A DNA stretch of 64,000 nt, taken from positions 806,001-870,000 of the forward strand of contig CAVXJN010000003.1 in NCBI GenBank assembly GCA_963762165.1, given 5' to 3'. Every line of letters begins with the position of its first letter. Within the stretch, counting starts at the first letter, position 1. The stretch is from CAVXJN01 sp963762165. Lineage in GTDB: Bacteria; Pseudomonadota; Gammaproteobacteria; JASBUN01. Shown here piece by piece: positions 17,960-27,700 of the stretch. Under the pieces are notes generated by a model, which was given only the letters and a program-made list of their open reading frames with translations, was not told the origin of the DNA and made no database searches. Made by a program: the position numbers and the translations under genes.

Positions 17960-19683
17960 CTCGTCTTGCTTGTGCCCCGGCGCTCGGCCATGGCATTCCG
18001 TTCGTGCTGAATCTGCTCCTCGGTCGCCTGCTTCTCGGCGATAGACCGTTGTAGCTCCGCCTGCTGCGCTTCGAACTCCTCGCGCAACGCCTGGATCTGA
18101 CGCTCCATGTCCGCCCGCTTGCGGTTGAGTTCGAGCTGTTTTCGCTCGATCGTCTGCTCCCGCGCCAGGCGCGCAGCGCGCTCTTTGCTCTCCTGCTGCG
18201 CGCGAGCGGAGCCGGTGAGCACGCCCTCGGGGCCGATGTAGACCTCCACCAAGTCTACGCCGCTTTCGGTGATAACAAATTCCCGTACCTGATTGGAGTG
18301 GGCCATGCCGCGGGACTTGAGCACGTACAGCCCGCGGTTTCGTTCCCCATTGGCTTCCATACTGCGTACCAGCAACCAGGAGTCGACGATAGAGGAGATG
18401 GCGATATCGGTCTTCTCCTCTGCCTCGCCGCCGCCAGTCAGACTGGTGAGTACCACAGTGATGTTGTGCATTTTCAGGAAGTCGATCAGTCGTACCACCA
18501 TCAGGTGAGCTTCGTACTGATTGCCCGAGGAGATAAGATTGCCGATGGGATCTACCACTACCGCCTGCGGCTCGAACTCCCGCACATGCTTGTGCATCAG
18601 CGCGAGGTGTGTCTCCAGTCCGTGGGCTGTCGGTCGCGCGGCCACGAACTTCAACAGCCCAGCGCGGCGATGTCGGCCAAGGTCGACGCCGATGGTCGCC
18701 ATGTTGCGGACGATCTGCTCCGGCGACTCCTCGAAGGAGAAATAGATGCAGCGCTCGCCCTGGCGGCAGACGGAATCTGCAAAGTGTGCCGAGAGGCTGC
18801 TCTTGCCTGCGCCGGCAGTGCCGGAAACCAGCACCGTGCTGCCGCGATAGTAACCGGGCCCGCCCAACATTTCATCGAGCGCTGCGATGCCGCTGCTGAC
18901 GCGCTCTTCGCTGACCGCGTGCTCCAGTCCGACCGAGGTGATGGGCATGACCGTGATCCCGTCCTCGTCGATGAGAAACGGATACTCATTGGTGCCGTGG
19001 ATGGTGCCGCGGTATTTCACCACGCGCAGCCGGCGGGTGGAAATCTGGTCGCTGACGCGGTGGTCGAGCAGGATGACGCAGTCCGAAACGTACTCTTCGA
19101 GCCCGTGGCGGGTGAGGGCGCCTTCGCCTCGCTCTGCAGTGATCACTGCACTGACTCCCTGTTCTTTGAGCCAGAGGAACAGGCGCCGCAACTCCGAGCG
19201 CAGAATGCTGTAGTTCTCCAGGCCACCGAACAGGGTCTCCAGGGTATCGATCACAACCCGCTTCGCGCCCACGGAGCGGATGGCGAGTTCCAGCCGGATG
19301 AACAGCCCGTCGAGATTGTATTCGCCATTCTCCTCGATTTCGCTGCGCTCCACTCGGATGTGATCTATGGCGAGCTTGCCCGTCTCCAACAGATTCTGGA
19401 GGTCAAACCCAAGAGATGCGACGTTCTGGGTCAGATCATCCTCGGTCTCCTCGAAGGCAATGAAAACTCCCGGTTCGTCGTGCTCAAGGATTCCGCCGAC
19501 CAGAAACTGCATGCAGAAAAGCGTTTTGCCGGCGCCGGCGCCGCCGCAAACCAAGCTCGTTCGGCCCCGCGGCAGCCCCCCTTGGGTGATGTCGTCGAAG
19601 CCCGGGATTCCTGACGGGGCCTTGGCCAAGGTCGGCAAGGCGTCCCCCTTTAATCCGGCGGCGTGTACTCGTTCGTTATTCAT
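17956..19683 (-). CDS. kaiC: KaiC-type double-domain ATPase with C-terminal coiled coil
   Basis: A 575-residue protein with two RecA-like KaiC domains. CI (about 22-250) has Walker A GGAGAGKT (47-54) and the catalytic pair Glu78-Glu79. CII (about 262-490) has Walker A GTAGAGKS (288-295) and Glu318-Glu319. The phosphorylation segment TDIAISSIVDS puts Thr425, Ser430 and Ser431 where cyanobacterial KaiC has Thr426, Ser431 and Thr432, so autokinase activity looks preserved. After residue about 492 the A-loop and tail are replaced by roughly 80 Lys/Glu/Gln/Arg-rich residues predicted to form a coiled coil. No kaiA gene is nearby. The gene heads an operon with kaiB1, kaiB2 and the kinase, and it is free of frameshifts. 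Confidence 0.93.
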   Translation of the reverse strand: MNNERVHAAGLKGDALPTLAKAPSGIPGFDDITQGGLPRGRTSLVCGGAGAGKTLFCMQFLVGGILEHDEPGVFIAFEETEDDLTQNVASLGFDLQNLLETGKLAIDHIRVERSEIEENGEYNLDGLFIRLELAIRSVGAKRVVIDTLETLFGGLENYSILRSELRRLFLWLKEQGVSAVITAERGEGALTRHGLEEYVSDCVILLDHRVSDQISTRRLRVVKYRGTIHGTNEYPFLIDEDGITVMPITSVGLEHAVSEERVSSGIAALDEMLGGPGYYRGSTVLVSGTAGAGKSSLSAHFADSVCRQGERCIYFSFEESPEQIVRNMATIGVDLGRHRRAGLLKFVAARPTAHGLETHLALMHKHVREFEPQAVVVDPIGNLISSGNQYEAHLMVVRLIDFLKMHNITVVLTSLTGGGEAEEKTDIAISSIVDSWLLVRSMEANGERNRGLYVLKSRGMAHSNQVREFVITESGVDLVEVYIGPEGVLTGSARAQQESKERAARLAREQTIERKQLELNRKRADMERQIQALREEFEAQQAELQRSIAEKQATEEQIQHERNAMAERRGTSKTR

Positions 19684-20170
19684 GGTGTCGCCTTATGATG
19701 GAAATGCCCCGGATCGCTGTCGCACCGGCATACTCGGGATCGCCACCGGCCCGGGAAACGTGCACGTGTTGCGCTTGCGGGCCGCCCGCAACGTCGCCGA
19801 CCGGCCGCGCGAAAGCTCCTGGTTCTGGGCGAATTTCCCGCGCGCTGATCGCAACAGCATAAACATTCAAAACGTGAGTTCCAAGTTGGTTTTGAAAAGG
19901 CTTTGGTGCGGGGGATTTTTGGAATTTTCGCAGCAACGGGCCGGATGGAGCCGCAGCAGGCGGCTCGGTAATCCCAAACGCCTGGTCGCGAGGCACAGCC
20001 TTGCGATCCTTTCCCAAATATTCGGATGTTTTGGCACGGGGTGCTAGATCGTTATAAAAAAGATGGTTAAATCTCGGCCTTCTGAAAGGTCCACGAACTA
20101 TCCCCATGCGTGTGTCCTTATCTATAGTGAGTATGTGCCGTCGCGCTTCGCGGATGGGGATGATTCGAAA
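19684..20170. other. Divergent regulatory region between kaiC and the sigma-54 activator
   Basis: About 490 bases separate the kaiC ATG from the start of the sigma-54 activator. Open frames on both strands have no protein-like content. An A/T-rich stretch (TTATAAAAAAG, about 20050) may belong to the activator promoter. A TGGCAC element near 20033 has the wrong spacing for sigma-54. No operator or terminator was recognised. Confidence 0.4.
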
Positions 20171-21499
20171 ATGCGCCGGATATTGCTTTTGCAGGACCGG
20201 AGTGACCAATCAGATGATGCGCTTCGCTTGCGGGATTGGGAGATTGTGCGCGCCGATTCGGCCAATAACGCCGAACGTAGTCTGGCGCGCGCGCCGGTGC
20301 GCGTGGGGCTGCTTGCGCTGCACTCGCCGAAACCGCCGCCCTGGTGGGTCGAAACCGTGCTGGCAAGCTACAAATTCGTGCGCTGGATCGCGTTGGTCGA
20401 CCGGGACGCCCTGCACAATGCGGTTACCCGGCGGCTGATCGCGCGGCGCTGTCACGACTTCCACACTCGCCCGATCGAATCACAGCGACTGCAGTGGACC
20501 ATCGGTCACGCTTACGGCATCGGCGGTTTGACTGACTCATTGGGGACGGATGCCGCTTCCGCGCAAGCGCCGGACCCGTTCGGTGAGAGTCCGTCGATAG
20601 CACCGCTGCGCCGCTACGCGGATCGCTTCGCGGCCACCGATGCGCCGGTGATGATTACCGGCGAGAGCGGAGTGGGCAAGGAATTGGTGGCGCGCTACGT
20701 GCACGCACATTCCAAGCGACAGGGGCAGCCGTTCGCCGTGATCAATTGTGCGGCCATACCCGCCGACCTCATGCCAACTGAATTGTTCGGCTACGAACGC
20801 GGCGCTTTTACCGGCGCCAGCGAACGCAAGATCGGACGCATCGAAAACGCGGAAGGGGGCACGCTGTTTTTCGATGAAGTAGCCGAACTTCCGCTGTCGC
20901 AGCAATCCACTCTCCTGCGTTTCCTGGAGGAGTCCGCAATCGTTCGGGTCGGCGGTCACCGTCTCATCAAGACCGACGTGCGGATCATCGCGGCGACCAA
21001 CCGCGATCTGGAACAAGGCGTCGCGCAGGGTTGGTTTCGCCGCGACCTGTATCATCGATTGCATGTACTGCATTTGCACGTGCCGAGCTTGCGCGAGCGG
21101 CGGGAAGATATCGCGGCGCTCGCGGCCAAGTTCGTCGCGGACTGCAGTCGGGAAATGGGGGTCGCCAGGCGCCTGAGTCCGCGGACTATGGACCTGCTGG
21201 TGGCGAACGATTGGCCAGGCAACGTGCGCGAACTGCGCAACCGCATTCGGCGCGCCGTCCTATTGAGCGAACGCGAGTCGTTGCAACCGTCCGATCTAGG
21301 CCTGGATTTCCGCCACGACGGCCAGGTGCCGCGCGCGATTTCGTTGGACGAAGCCAGACTGGCTGCGGAGCGCTCCGCCGTGCAGGAAGCTTTGCGCCAG
21401 TGCAATGGCAACCTGTCTATGGCAGCGCGGGCATTGGGGATATCGCGGATGACCCTTTACCGACTGATGCGCCGCCTGGACGCGGGGGCACGGAATTAG
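20171..21499 (+). CDS. Sigma-54-dependent activator with pseudo-receiver domain (VpsR-like)
   Basis: A 442-residue enhancer-binding protein. Residues 1 to about 115 (MRRILLLQDR onward) look like a receiver domain, but the position of the phospho-accepting Asp reads GLLALHSP, so it is not a standard response regulator. The AAA+ domain has Walker A GESGVGKE (164-171), the sigma-54 contact loop GAFTGA (211-216) and Walker B FFDEVAEL. The C-terminus carries a Fis-type helix-turn-helix (SMAARALGISRMTLYRLM). Degenerate receivers of this sort occur in c-di-GMP-responsive activators such as VpsR, which is inference here. It lies directly upstream of a gene with a sigma-54 promoter. An upstream in-frame start at 20063 is possible. 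Confidence 0.88.
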   Translation: MRRILLLQDRSDQSDDALRLRDWEIVRADSANNAERSLARAPVRVGLLALHSPKPPPWWVETVLASYKFVRWIALVDRDALHNAVTRRLIARRCHDFHTRPIESQRLQWTIGHAYGIGGLTDSLGTDAASAQAPDPFGESPSIAPLRRYADRFAATDAPVMITGESGVGKELVARYVHAHSKRQGQPFAVINCAAIPADLMPTELFGYERGAFTGASERKIGRIENAEGGTLFFDEVAELPLSQQSTLLRFLEESAIVRVGGHRLIKTDVRIIAATNRDLEQGVAQGWFRRDLYHRLHVLHLHVPSLRERREDIAALAAKFVADCSREMGVARRLSPRTMDLLVANDWPGNVRELRNRIRRAVLLSERESLQPSDLGLDFRHDGQVPRAISLDEARLAAERSAVQEALRQCNGNLSMAARALGISRMTLYRLMRRLDAGARN

Positions 21500-21672
21500 C
21501 GCGCGTCAGCCGGCTTTACACCGCTCCTTCAACCTAAGTCCGCATTTTTAAGCTGAATTCCGCAACTGATTGCCCTGTAGCAGTCGAATCGACCCCGATC
21601 TGTATCAGAGCCGTTACGGGCAGTGTCACCGCTTCCACTACAGCTTTGAATTGAAACAACGACTTGCGGCTA

Positions 21673-21687
21673 TGGCACGGTAGTTGC
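21673..21687 (+). promoter_or_regulatory. Sigma-54 (-24/-12) promoter of the PEP-CTERM gene
   Basis: TGGCACGGTAGTTGC matches the sigma-54 consensus TGGCACG-N4-TTGC. GG (21674-21675) and GC (21686-21687) are exactly 10 bases apart. Initiation near 21698 would give a leader of about 60 bases before the ATG at 21760. Confidence 0.9.
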
Positions 21688-21759
21688 GTTTGTAGCTGTT
21701 ACCCGCGGATTGGCCGTGTGGCTCGGCGATCCAGCGTAGTGATACGCAAGGAGAGTTTC

Positions 21760-22596
21760 ATGAAAGTCCGGCTCCACTCTACTCTGGCTCTCGGCTTGCT
21801 GGTGACCGCAAGCATGATGGCTACAACAGCGCAGTCCGCGGTTATGGCGGTCGATCTGTCGAACAACGCCGTATCGAGCGGCACCATCAGCGACGGCTCC
21901 AACACCGTGACGTTTACATTCGATCAACAGCAACCCTCGGGAACCGGTGTTCTGGACCCGTTCGTGCGCATCCAGCACAACGACACTGAACAGGGCTACA
22001 ACACCACGCAGGCCAATGCTGGCGCGCTTCCCTTCGACGATAAGTTCGGTGTCTTCACCCATGATCTCTTGTTCAGTTCCATGCAAGCGATCAATGGGAA
22101 TTACAACTTCGTGCTCGATATCGGCGAACCCGCCAATACGAGCCTTCTATCGCTGGACGGTCTGCGGCTCTACGTGACCAATACGCCGGGTCAGAACAGC
22201 AGTTCAGTGGACGGCGCCGGCGATGCCAGCGGCATTTCAGGAACCCCGCTCTGGGACATGGACGCGCTTGCCGACAATTACATCCTGCTCGATGCCAACC
22301 GCAACGGCAAACCAGGCAACGGCGTCAGCGACATGTTAATGGAAGTGCCAACGAATGTTTTTGCAGGGGTGGCGAGCAATCAATACATCATTCTGTGGTC
22401 GCGCTTCGGATTGCAGGACAACGCCCATGCGGGTGCCGCTTCGTTCGGCACGTTCGAGGAGTGGGCGCAATTGACCACTGCTGACAACGGCGGCGGTGGA
22501 CCGCCCACCGGCATACCGGAGCCGGGCAGCATTTCGCTTCTGGCGTTCGGACTTCTCGGGTTGGTGTATGCGATCCGTCGCAAAAGCCGTCACTGA
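21760..22596 (+). CDS. PEP-CTERM sorted surface/secreted protein
   Basis: A 278-residue exported protein. An N-terminal signal peptide (MKVRLHSTLALGLLVTASMM, cleavage probably near residue 27) and a C-terminal tripartite tag, IPEPGSISLLAFGLLGLVYA plus RRKSRH, mark it as an exosortase/PEP-CTERM substrate. The mature part is Asn/Asp/Gly-rich without cysteines, as usual for these proteins. A strong AAGGAG ribosome-binding site precedes the ATG. Upstream are a sigma-54 promoter and a sigma-54 activator gene, and downstream a terminator. The exosortase itself is not in this window. The biological role (extracellular matrix or surface structure) is inferred from family knowledge. Confidence 0.9.
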   Translation: MKVRLHSTLALGLLVTASMMATTAQSAVMAVDLSNNAVSSGTISDGSNTVTFTFDQQQPSGTGVLDPFVRIQHNDTEQGYNTTQANAGALPFDDKFGVFTHDLLFSSMQAINGNYNFVLDIGEPANTSLLSLDGLRLYVTNTPGQNSSSVDGAGDASGISGTPLWDMDALADNYILLDANRNGKPGNGVSDMLMEVPTNVFAGVASNQYIILWSRFGLQDNAHAGAASFGTFEEWAQLTTADNGGGGPPTGIPEPGSISLLAFGLLGLVYAIRRKSRH

Positions 22597-22616
22597 AATC
22601 GGACACCGCAATAAAT

Positions 22617-22650
22617 AAAAAGCCGGCCCGTCTCGGGCCGGCTTTTTTTT
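22617..22650. terminator. Bidirectional intrinsic terminator
   Basis: AAAAGCCGGCCCG and CGGGCCGGCTTTT form a long GC stem, followed by eight T residues on the plus strand and preceded by an A-run. It serves the PEP-CTERM gene and probably also the convergent protease gene. Confidence 0.9.
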
Positions 22651-22667
22651 GCCATCGGCATGTGCGG

Positions 22668-24471
22668 CTACTTTTTGCGGCCTTTGCCGTTGCCGCCTCC
22701 GTTGGTCTTGCCGCCGCCGTTACCTTTGCTGCCACCGGAAGCCACGGTGACAGACTCCGACGCCGAACCACTGTTGCCGGCGTTGTCGGTTGCGCGAACG
22801 CTGATGGTGTGGCTGCCGGCGCTGCTCTTGCGGGTGTTCCAGCTGCAGGAAATGGAGGCGCCGCCGGCCGCGCAGCGCAATGCGCCGTCGACCAGCACCT
22901 GCATCTGCGAGACTCCACCGGCGTCTGCGGCTGTGGCCGAGATGCTGACCGTGCCGCTGACCGTGCTGCCGCTGCCGGGACTGGTGATGGTCACGGTCGG
23001 CCCGGTGGTATCGGAATTGGTGTTACCCACGGTTACGGCGACTTGATTTTGGGATTGGTTGCCGGCCGCATCATAGGCGTAGGCGACCAGCGCCACTTCG
23101 CCGTTGTTGGTCGTGCTCGAATCCCAACTGAACTTATAGGGCGCGGTGCCATCGCTGCCGACCAACCGGCCGGCGGCATATAACTCGACCTTCACCACCC
23201 CCACGTTGTCCTGGGCAGAGACGTCGACCGGCACCAGCCCCGAGACATTGGCGCCGCTGCCCGGCGAGGTGATGTTCACGGAGGGCGACTCGGTGTCCAC
23301 GGAGCCCGTCGCGAGCGCAGCTTGCACCGCGGCTGCGGCGTCGATCCGGCCGCTGCCGTAGTAGGTGTCGTAGCCTGCAGATCCCAGGTCCACGGCGCTG
23401 GACTTCAGCACCTCTTCAATCTGTGACGGCGCCAAACTGCTGTTGGCCGACTTGATTAACGCCAGTACGCCGGCAGTAGCCGGACTCGCGAACGAGGTTC
23501 CGGAAACCGAGCGCGTAACCGCCTCCGCGGGACGTGGTCCAGATCCCGGCGCCGGGGGCGGAGACGTCCACGTACGAGCCGTAACTGGACCAACTGGTTT
23601 TCTGGTCCGAGTTGTTGGTTGCGGACACCGAAATCATGTACGGATTGTTGCTGTAACCCGGGTTCGTGCCGCTGTTGCCGGCGGCCACGGCGACCACACC
23701 GCCCTTGCTGTTCATATACTGCGCGGCGCTCGAGATCGAAGAAGACGAGGTGGCGTCGTAACTGATATTGGCGACCCGGGCGCCGTGGTCCGCGGCCCAC
23801 GTGAGACCCGTGGCAATATCGCTGAAATAAGCATAACCATCGGTACTGTTGGTGACTCGAACCGGCATGACGTGGGCGTTCCAGGCGATCGATGCCACTC
23901 CCACACCGTTGTTGGTGGACGCCGCGACGACGCCCGCGACATGGGTGCCGTGACCGTTGATATCCGAGCTATCGAAACCCCGGTCGACGGCATTCCAACC
24001 GGACACCACACGACCCAACAAGTCCGGATGCGTTGAATCGACGCCGGTGTCCAGAACCGCCACAGTGACACCGGATCCGGAAACCTGATCCCAAGCGGTC
24101 GGCGCGTTGATCTTCGGCAAATGCCAGGCGTTGGCGTAATAGGGATCGTTCGCAGTCTGCTGCAACTGCAACGCACGGTCTACCTCGGCGAACTTGATCT
24201 GGGGATTGTGGGAGAGCGCGCGGGCAACCGCTGCTTCGGCTTGCGGCGGTACGTTGACCACGTGCACGTTGATGTGGTCGATGCGTCGAGCGACTCCATT
24301 GGCTCCGGCCTTTCGCAAAATCTTCTGCAGATCGCTTTCGCTCAGTCCCGAACTCGGTTGTACCAACACGCGTCCCGGAGCCCACGCCGGCGGCGCAGCG
24401 ATGGCAACTCCGGTCGCCGACGTCAGTGCGCCGGCAGTCAACAAAAACAGGGTGCGAATGGAATTCAACAT
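22668..24471 (-). CDS. Secreted subtilisin-like (S8) serine protease with Ig-like repeats, one frameshift
   Basis: Exported protease of about 600 residues. Signal peptide MLNSIRTLFLLTAGALTSA, an I9-type propeptide region, then the catalytic triad: Asp in AVLDTGVDSTHPD, His in NGHGTHVAGV and Ser in VSGTSFASPATAG. The frame breaks near 23525, just before the Ser motif, and the protein continues in another frame. After the protease domain come two Ig-like modules (SVNITSPGSGANVSG and TVTITSPGSGSTVSG begin them). The C-terminal tail is Gly/Lys-rich, without a PEP-CTERM tag. It converges on the PEP-CTERM gene and could process surface proteins, though this is speculative. Confidence 0.88.
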
Positions 24472-24752
24472 TTGAACCTCTGGGGCCGTCGTGTGGGCAT
24501 GGATGAAAGTTGCGGCCATCCTATCGGCTCCAGCGCTGCAAACCGCAGGTACCAGCGCACACGAGGCGCGGACCTGTATCACATGATCGGAGTTTTGCAG
24601 GCGGCAGTCGGCGTTATCTTGAGCCCGCGCACACTCGGCGACCGGCCACGGCCGGTTGTCAAACTGCCGCGATTGCAGTTGCGCGGTCGGCACTGCGACC
24701 GCGGCCGATGTTAGAATGTCGACTCCGTTGCCTGACTTTCTACCGTCGCTGC

Positions 24753-27700
24753 ATGTTTTCACCGTTCGATTCCATTCGTCACGACATCGCCTGCACCATG
24801 GCGGTCGATCGTCCGTCGTTGTTGCGAAAACTCGCCCAAGCGGAAAAGCGCGCTGCGGCCGGCAAGCCATTCGACCGTGCACTGCTGCAGTTACAGCAAC
24901 GGCTGCGCGAATCCAGTGAGCGCCGCTCGCGGCGCATTGCCAATGCCCCTGCGCCGCAGTATCCGGAGGAGCTTCCGGTCAGCGAGCGGCGCGAAGAGAT
25001 CGCGGCTGCGATTGGCAATCACCAGGTTGTGATCGTCGCGGGGGAAACCGGTTCCGGCAAGACAACCCAGTTACCGAAGATCTGTCTGGAACTGGGCCGC
25101 GGCATGGCCGGTCTGATCGGCCATACTCAACCGCGGCGCATCGCCGCGCGCAGCGTCGCCGCACGGGTGGCGAGCGAGTTGCGATCGGAGCTTGGCGGCG
25201 CGGTCGGCTATCAGGTGCGTTTCCACGATCAAGTCGGCTCCGGCAGTTATATCAAGCTCATGACCGACGGCATTCTGCTTGCGGAAACCCAGTCCGACCC
25301 GGAACTGCGGGCCTACGACACCCTGATCATCGACGAGGCGCACGAACGCAGCCTCAATATCGATTTTCTGCTGGGCTACTTGAAGGACCTGTTACCGCGC
25401 CGAGCGGATTTGAAACTCATCATCACGTCGGCGACCATCGACACCCAACGATTTGCGCGACACTTCGACAACGCTCCAATCGTGGAAGTGAGCGGCCGTA
25501 CCTATCCGGTGGAGGTGCGCTATCGGCCGTTGGTGACCGGTTCACGGGATGAGCCCGAACCGGACCTCAGTGCGGCTATCGTCGCTGCGGTGGATGAGTT
25601 GGCCACCATCGGCCCCGGCGATGTTCTGGTTTTTCTTCCGGGAGAGCGGGATATCCGCGAAGCTGCGGACGCGTTACGCAAGCACCATCCGCCGCACACG
25701 GAAATCCTGCCGTTGTTCGCGCGCTTGTCGGTGTCGGAGCAGAACAAGGTTTTTCACCCGCACGGCAGCCGGCGCATCGTGCTTAGCACCAACGTCGCCG
25801 AAACATCGTTGACCGTGCCCGGGATTCGTTTTGTGGTCGATACCGGCCTCGCTCGTGTCAGCCGCTACAGTCACCGCAGCAAGGTTCAGCGCTTGCCGGT
25901 GGAAAAGGTCTCCCAGGCATCGTGCAACCAACGGGCCGGTCGCTGTGGCCGGCTCGGCCCGGGCGTGTGCATACGGCTGTTTGATGAGCAGGATTTCTCC
26001 GCTCGGGCGTTGTTCACCGAACCGGAAATACAACGCACCAATCTGGCGGCGGTGATTTTGCGGATGCTGGATCTCGGGCTGGGCGCCATCGATCAATTTC
26101 CGTTCGTTGATGCGCCGGATCGCCGGCTCATCAACGACGGCTTTCGCCTGTTGCAGGAATTGAGCGCCGTCGACGGCGACCGGCGCCTCACCGCCCTCGG
26201 CAAGAACCTGGCGCGCTTGCCTGTCGATCCACGCATTGGCCGCATGCTGCTGGCCGCGCGCGATCTGGGTTGTTTGCGCGAGGTGCTGGTGATCGCCGGC
26301 GCCCTCAGTATCCAGGATCCACGGGAACGACCACTCGATGCACAGCAACAGGCCGACCAGGCCCATCGCCAGTTTGCGGACCCGCATTCGGATTTCGGCA
26401 CAATCCTGAATCTATGGAAATTCTTCCGTGAACAAGCGCGCCATCTGTCGCGCAACAAGTTGCATAAGCTCTGTCAGCGCAATTTTCTCGCCTTCCGCCG
26501 TATGCAGGAATGGCATGAGCTGCATCAGCAGCTCGCAAATCAACTCAAGGATATGGGCCTGCGCCCCAACCAGAAGGAAGCCGCTCCGGATGCCGTGCAC
26601 CGCGCGCTACTGACCGGCCTGCTGAGCAACATTGGACTGCACGTCGAAGACGGCGAGTACCTCGGCAGTCACGGCAAGCGGTTTCGGATTTTTCCAGGAT
26701 CGGCGGTCCGCGGTCGGCCGAAATGGATCGTCGCGGCCGAGTTGGTGGAAACGGCGCGGCTGTTCGCGCGTACCGTTGCCGTCATCGATCCGCGCTGGAT
26801 CGAGGAAGCCGCCGGACACCTGCTGCGACGCCATTATTCGGAGCCGCACTGGGAGAAACGGCCCGCGCAGGTTGCCGCTTTCGAACGGGCGTCGCTGTAC
26901 GGCCTGGATGTGGTTTCGCGCCGCAAAGTGAACTACGGACCGATCGATCCCGTGTTGGCGCGGGAGCTGTTCATTCGCGAAGGTCTGGTGGCGGGTTCCT
27001 TGCAAACCCGCGCTGGATTCTTCGAACACAATCGCAGCTTCGTTGCCGATATCGAACATCTCGAAGACAAGACCCGGCGCCGCGATATCCTGGTGGACGA
27101 ACAGGCGATGTTCGAATTCTATGACGCGCGCATTCCAGCCGGTATCTACAGCGGCCAACGGTTCGAACGCTGGCGCCGCGAGGCAGAGCGCGAGCAACCA
27201 CAGCTGTTGTACTTCGACCGTGAGCAGTTGCTGCGCGAAGAAGTCGGAGTTTCGAAGCAGCAATTTCCCGATAGTCTGGAGGTGAACGGCTTGCACTTGG
27301 CGTTGCGCTATCGCTTCGAGCCGGGGCACGCGGATGACGGCGTCACGGTAGAAGTTCCTCTTGGCTTGTTGAACCAAGTTCCGCACGCGCGTTTGGGCTG
27401 GCTGGTACCGGGCCTGTTGGAGGAAAAGATCGCGGCGCTGATCAAGGCGCTGCCGAAAGCATTGCGGCGCAATTTCGTGCCGGCACCGGAGTTCGCTGCC
27501 GCCAGCAGTCGGGCGATCGAGTTCAACCAAGGCGATCTGCTGTCGTCGCTCAGCGCGCACCTGCAGCGCATGACTGGCGTCTCCATACCACGCTCCGCCT
27601 GGGAGCCCGATAAGGTGCCGGATCATTTGCGCATGAACGTGTGCGTATTGGACGAACGCGGCAAACCCATCGACAGCGACCGCGACCTGGACGCGCTCAA

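Noticed and set aside
18298..19614. Long open frame on the plus strand opposite kaiC
   Set aside because: It mirrors third-position GC bias of kaiC, has no domain-like content and no ribosome-binding site. Similar antisense frames lie opposite groEL, glgP and dsbD.
20033..20047. TGGCACGGGGTGCT as a second sigma-54 promoter upstream of the activator gene
   Set aside because: GG and GC are only 8 bases apart; sigma-54 promoters require 10. The element before the PEP-CTERM gene has the correct spacing.
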